Assembly (NCBI GenBank): GCA_030077755.1
Contig: JAQJZZ010000002.1
Coordinates: 1,178,001-1,242,000, forward strand
Length of the DNA stretch: 64,000 nt
Source: Filosporella fistucella
Taxonomy: Eukaryota; Ascomycota; Leotiomycetes; Helotiales
Direction: 5' to 3'
Of the stretch, positions 59,919 to 64,000 are shown piece by piece; positions within the stretch are counted from its first letter, which is position 1; each line of letters starts with the position of its first letter. The notes beneath the pieces are model-generated. The model did no database searches. It was not told where the DNA came from and was given only the letters and a program-made list of their open reading frames with translations. Both the position numbers and the translations under genes were made by a program.

Positions 59919-60251
59919 TGTTATTTGCCTCCGACACCTCATCCTCTGTGGTTAGATGCAAGAAGGAACAGGAACAGGTTTGAGCTTTGCAAATTTTTGC
60001 ATAGGTTGCCAATACCTGTACCTGTAAGTCATATTTCAGACATCACAATACGGCATGGAGCTAACTTCAGTGGCCTAGGAAGATAAAAACCCCTATTTAA
60101 GATCAAGAACTAACGAACGCCATACCAATTTGTCAGGACTGGTGATAGCTTGTAATCTGGAAAAATGCTTTTTGGGATGGACTGTGTGATAGTGTACTTT
60201 GAAGAGATGTAATAATTATCAAGAATAATCTCACAACATCCTCTGGTACAT

Positions 60252-60323
60252 CGACTTGCACTTACAAAGCAATTTGTACCTCCAAAGCAACTTGCACGTA
60301 CAAATTAAGTTGCAACTATAAAG
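60252..60323 (+). repeat. Four diverged 18-nt tandem copies
   Basis: Four adjacent 18-base units start at 60252, 60270, 60288 and 60306. They follow the pattern C-A-A-C-T-T-G-C-A-C-N-T-A-C-A-A-A-G with up to six differences from it. The array lies about 260 bases beyond the myosin stop codon, in its likely 3' flank. It does not code for anything recognised. Confidence 0.7.
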
Positions 60324-60397
60324 GGAATTTAGTAAGCCATCGAATTCTATTTACTCTCGTATCCACTTATCTACTCACAAAGACGCTTTTGAAGCGA

Positions 60398-60433
60398 CCC
60401 ATCAAACCCATCAAATTCATCAAACTCATAAAA
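60398..60433 (+). repeat. Four 9-nt tandem copies (CCCATCAAA type)
   Basis: Two exact copies of CCCATCAAA are followed by TTCATCAAA and CTCATAAAA, making a 36-base microsatellite-like array. It lies between the 18-nt array and the myosin stop codon. Confidence 0.7.
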
Positions 60434-60583
60434 TGAAGCTCCCTAAGAATCGACAATCAAAATCGTACCAAAGGCTCATCTATGCATCACGCTGATATGA
60501 ACCCACCCCAGAAAAACATGTCATCATTCCTTTATAAAGCAAACTTGCTAAAATCATCCAATCTAGAAACATCTGGTTTTGCA

Positions 60584-63500
60584 TCACCAGTCTTCATCAT
60601 CGTCTCGCTTATGTGACATGGCACTTTGTCTAGCCTTTAAGGCTTCAGCTAAGCCACCTGCAAAGCTGGGGTTAGGAGTACTACGACCACTGTCGGTACC
60701 ATTCGAGTTGACACTCATGGCCGAATCGCGTGGCGCAGGAGGTGGAGCGGGCTTTCGTCCACCAGCAGCAGGTCGTTTTGCCGGGGGAGCGGGTGGTGTT
60801 GGTTTGGCACGGATCACTGGCCCATGGCCGTTTGCTTTTGCGGCATTTGGTGGAGGAGGGGGAGGAGTTGGTCGCATTGCAGGAGCAACTGGTGGTGGGG
60901 GAGGTGGAGCCTCTTCCTTAAGGTAAGCTGATGGAGCCCATCCTTGTTGACCTTGATTATTCTTGGCTAGCCACCATCCTTTAAAGTCCGTTAGCCCGAA
61001 ATCTGTGCCGTGTGATTGTCATAACTTACCATTATTCTCCTTCTGAATGATGCTAACTAGCTCATCTTTTACCAATGTAATCTCATTTGCACTTTGTCCA
61101 TTGAATTCGTAAAGCACACGATATTGTGGGTCCTTCGAAACTGCTGGTGGAGCAGGTGGCGGAGGCGGCGGTACAGCTCTGCCTACCGAGGGAGTATTCC
61201 TTGTGTGGGATGGAATGGAAACAGCAGGTTGAGACTGTTGGATGTGATGACTCTGAACAGGGGCAGGTGTGCTGAAGTTCTGGGCAACAGGCTTCGTGTT
61301 CCTGTTGCCATTGGATAGTTTGGACGGACGTCCGCCTGGTCCACCAGGTTTGATAAGTCTCCCTTTGGTGAAAGGTTTGGCTGGTATTGGCTTGCCCTTC
61401 GGAAGTGGTCGAGAAACAGAATTTGGTGGCTCGCCTTGCTGGGTATGAATCGCCCCACTTTTGTAGTAATCTTCTCGCTGTTGAGAGTCTTTGATTACCT
61501 TGATGACTTGCATTTTCCCCGGCTTCTTGGCGTATTCGATAGAATCCGAGATCTTCAGTTGAAACCCGCCACCTGGCATAAGCATGGACATGTGGGTGAA
61601 AAGTTCGGTTTTCAGGACACAATTCAATAGTGGATCTGCTTCTTGGGGTGATCCTACACCGAGCGAAAACCAATCATCTCTGCATGTCGATGTACCAACA
61701 AATTTGATAGCACCAAGCGGTATCGCCCGGTCTATAACAATCTGGACTTGCTTGTTGACGATTTGCTGGGTCACAATGTAAAGCTTGCTCCTCGTCAATA
61801 CGAGCGTTCTAGGGCTAGCTTTACTCGATCGTCCGAACTTCGTCTCTAGAATTTCACCACGACACGAGAAGACCACAGTCTCATTGCCGGCAAGATTGAT
61901 AGCTCCGCGAATACGGGACCCAGGTCCACTAGTCGCTCCAACACCGAGATAATCCCCCATGAACCTCCTCGATCCCAGGAGACTGAATCTTCGTCTCTCT
62001 TTACGACCTTGCAGGACTTGGTGCCCACGTTCTCGGAGTTTGAGGAATTCAGCACCGACTCTTTTCTTTCTCCATACTCGTTGGATTCGGGTTGCAGCTT
62101 CGATTCTGATTCGCAAGAACGCTCTCCAGACTCGCTGAATACGAATAGCCATATTATGCCAATATCGATCACGCATATGCTCAAGAGCAAAGAGGGTTTC
62201 CGGAGCCTTGATAAAAGCTTTTGTTACACCCATTTGGAACTCCTCCTGTGGTATACTGGTATCCTTCAAAATCTGCTTCGCTCCCGACTTTGAATCACCA
62301 GTCCAAGTATAGTCACCGGCATATGATGTTTGAGGTGAGAGAAGGTAAAACCGCTCCACGAACTTGTCGAATGTTTGACGGTACGCAAAACCAGCACGAC
62401 GGATCCGAACGTTTTCTTGCAAACCAAGGTATTTAATTTGGTGCAACACATTTGGAGAATTGTACTCTGATGGTGATTTATTCTCGTTGGGTTTGATCGT
62501 GCGGATGTATGACGGCTGTGCCTTCATCAAAGTCGCAACAAGCTCATTCGCTGATTGCGTAATTTTCTCGCCAGCTGAAGGCGGCTGCTTTCTATCATCT
62601 TGGTTGACTTCGTGTGGGAATAGCGTATGTACAAATTGGTTTTGGGAATTGCTGAAGAGATTCAATAGACCCTTCAGAAGCTGATCCTTGTTCTTGTCGG
62701 TGATACCCTCGACAGTATAGCTTACATCACCAGCATAATGCTTAATGATGAAGTTACCTTGACGCTTTTCGAGATGCTTGTGATTCATCCCGTTGATAGC
62801 TGTCATGAACGTTCGATCGCATGCTTCCGGATCTGCGTGTGCAGTTCTTGTTGCATCCTTCATGACTGAGAAAATACCAGCAGGTTTTCTCAGCTCAATC
62901 AGGTCGCACACAATCTTGTTGTCGAAGTAGGTGATGGGTGTCCATTTAATCTGTTCGCGTGCGTATTCTTCCTGCTCCGTTTTCAGGGTAAGCTGAATGA
63001 AGATTTGCTGCAACTTCTCATTGACGTAGTTGATGCACAGCTGCTCAAAACTGTTGTTCTCAAAGATTTCAAATCCGTAAATATCTAAGATTCCGATCGA
63101 ATTAGCCGTTGTGCCTCGTGCCTTGAGCGAGACATTAACGCGCTCGACAATCCAATCGAAAAGGTTATTGTAAACGGCTTTTGCTAGGGCATCTCTGGTT
63201 GCCAAAGCTTGAGCTCTATTTGCTGGCGATTCGATAACTTCTCCATTGCGGGGAGTAAGAATGCGGATGGTAATGGCCTTGACTACATCGGCTGGCTCAA
63301 CTTCAAGAAGATAGGCTAGGAAGTCAACAACAGACTGATCCACAACTTCTGCGTATCCATCTTTATCTTCCCTGAAACCAATGTTACCAGTCCACAGGAT
63401 CGCAGCTAGCATTCTGAATATTTCATCTTGCTCATCTTGTGACAATCCAATGATCTTCATGGCATTGAGGGTATCGTTCCATTCGGCAAGATCGTCAATG

Positions 63501-64000
63501 CCATCTACATCCAAACATTTTGAATTGGCAGTATACGCATATGTACTTGGTTGCTGAATTCCAAAGGTTTGGCGGTAGTTGTTCGAAGCTCCCTTCGTGA
63601 ATTGATAGAAAATATGGAAATTTCGCTCGTTCTTGATCTGGCCAACCACTCTCGACTTTTCCAGCAAGTAATTTGTGATATCTGCTCCAACCGGCTCGCC
63701 CTGAGCATTAAATTGCAACTGCAAATACTTTCCGAATCTGGAGGAGTTGTTGTTACGCAGTGTTTTCGCATTACCAAAGGATTCCAGCAGAGGGTTCGTA
63801 GCCAGAACCATATCCTTGGTTTCTTGAATCTTAGAATTACCCCCACCTGATACATTGGCAATGTATTGCATTATGCGCTTCGCCGCCTCAGTCTTTCCCG
63901 CTCCAGACTCTCCTGAGATAATCACACACTGGTTCTCCTTGTATGCATTCATGTTATAATATGAGGCTTCGGCAACAGCGAAAACGTGTGGAGGCATCTA
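60584..64000 (-). CDS. Class-I myosin (Myo1/MyoA type), 5' part outside window
   Basis: This actin motor is needed for endocytosis and polarised hyphal growth. Exons 63997-61019 and about 60981-60584 are visible; the last three bases of the window read TAG on this strand, an intron acceptor, so the first roughly 100 residues lie to the right. The P-loop GESGAGKT is at visible residues 29-36, followed by [29 protein letters not shown] (relay) and the actin-binding [12 protein letters not shown]. Two IQ motifs ([25 protein letters not shown]) precede the lipid-binding TH1 tail, a Pro-rich TH2 region, an SH3 domain split by the intron ([10 protein letters not shown] ... [10 protein letters not shown]), and an acidic end DDDEDW that binds Arp2/3. 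The residue 16 before DALAK (TEDS site) is Glu. Confidence 0.96.

Larger units (their letters stand above)
59919..60583. other. 3' flank of myosin gene with tandem repeats
   Basis: This lies between the interrupted gene and the myosin stop codon. It includes two short tandem arrays annotated separately and AT-rich DNA. No gene is seen. Confidence 0.6.

Overview
This 64 kb window is nuclear DNA of a filamentous ascomycete (Pezizomycotina). Most genes are cut by short introns of about 45-60 nt with GT-AG ends and CTNA-type branch sites. The products include a fungal LPMO, Sin3, class-I myosin, Cdc1, Pis1 and fungal MFS carriers. A Leotiomycetes origin (Helotiales, Sclerotinia/Botrytis-like) is an inference, mainly from a Cys-motif protein type at 44.0-44.6 kb. 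I found no rRNA, convincing tRNA, CRISPR array or intact transposon. All exon boundaries were worked out by hand from reading frame and splice signals; where exon lengths are given, the phases close.

Layout. 1-8.6 kb: an AA9 LPMO cut by the left edge, an ankyrin protein with a fungal STAND-type N-terminus, a small Cys-rich secreted-type gene with no visible start codon, and a hexose transporter. 8.6-13 kb: a long gene-poor stretch that may hide one small membrane-protein gene. 13-19 kb: a fumarate reductase fused to cytochrome b5, a short Rossmann-fold protein and a fasciclin-domain secreted protein. 19-24.4 kb: the Sin3 corepressor, reconstructed in eight exons. 25-39.1 kb: a Cdc1-type phosphoesterase, a GH3 beta-glucosidase with PA14 insert, a DUF202 membrane protein preceded by an overlapping uORF, a vacuolar-type zinc transporter and the OLA1/YchF ATPase. 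40-52 kb: a Gly-rich 'beta-flanking' type protein, an effector-like secreted Cys-rich protein with a Kex2 site, the Cys-motif protein, PI synthase, a Cys-rich/Ser-Thr-rich single-pass surface protein, and the Pfa4-type palmitoyltransferase. 52.6-60.5 kb: two MFS transporters set among decayed coding fragments. 60.5-64 kb: class-I myosin, cut by the right edge.

How the genes relate. There is no obvious biosynthetic cluster. A loose theme is plant-biomass use: AA9 LPMO, GH3 beta-glucosidase, two sugar-porter-type carriers. The other genes are mostly housekeeping: chromatin (Sin3), endocytosis (myosin-I), phosphoinositide supply (Pis1), GPI/ER maintenance (Cdc1), palmitoylation (Pfa4), zinc storage and redox. 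The points most worth checking are the start-less secreted Cys-rich gene, the hidden membrane gene, two GC-AG introns, the uORF overlapping the DUF202 start, stop-free 3n introns, and an interrupted unknown gene at 59.1-59.9 kb.
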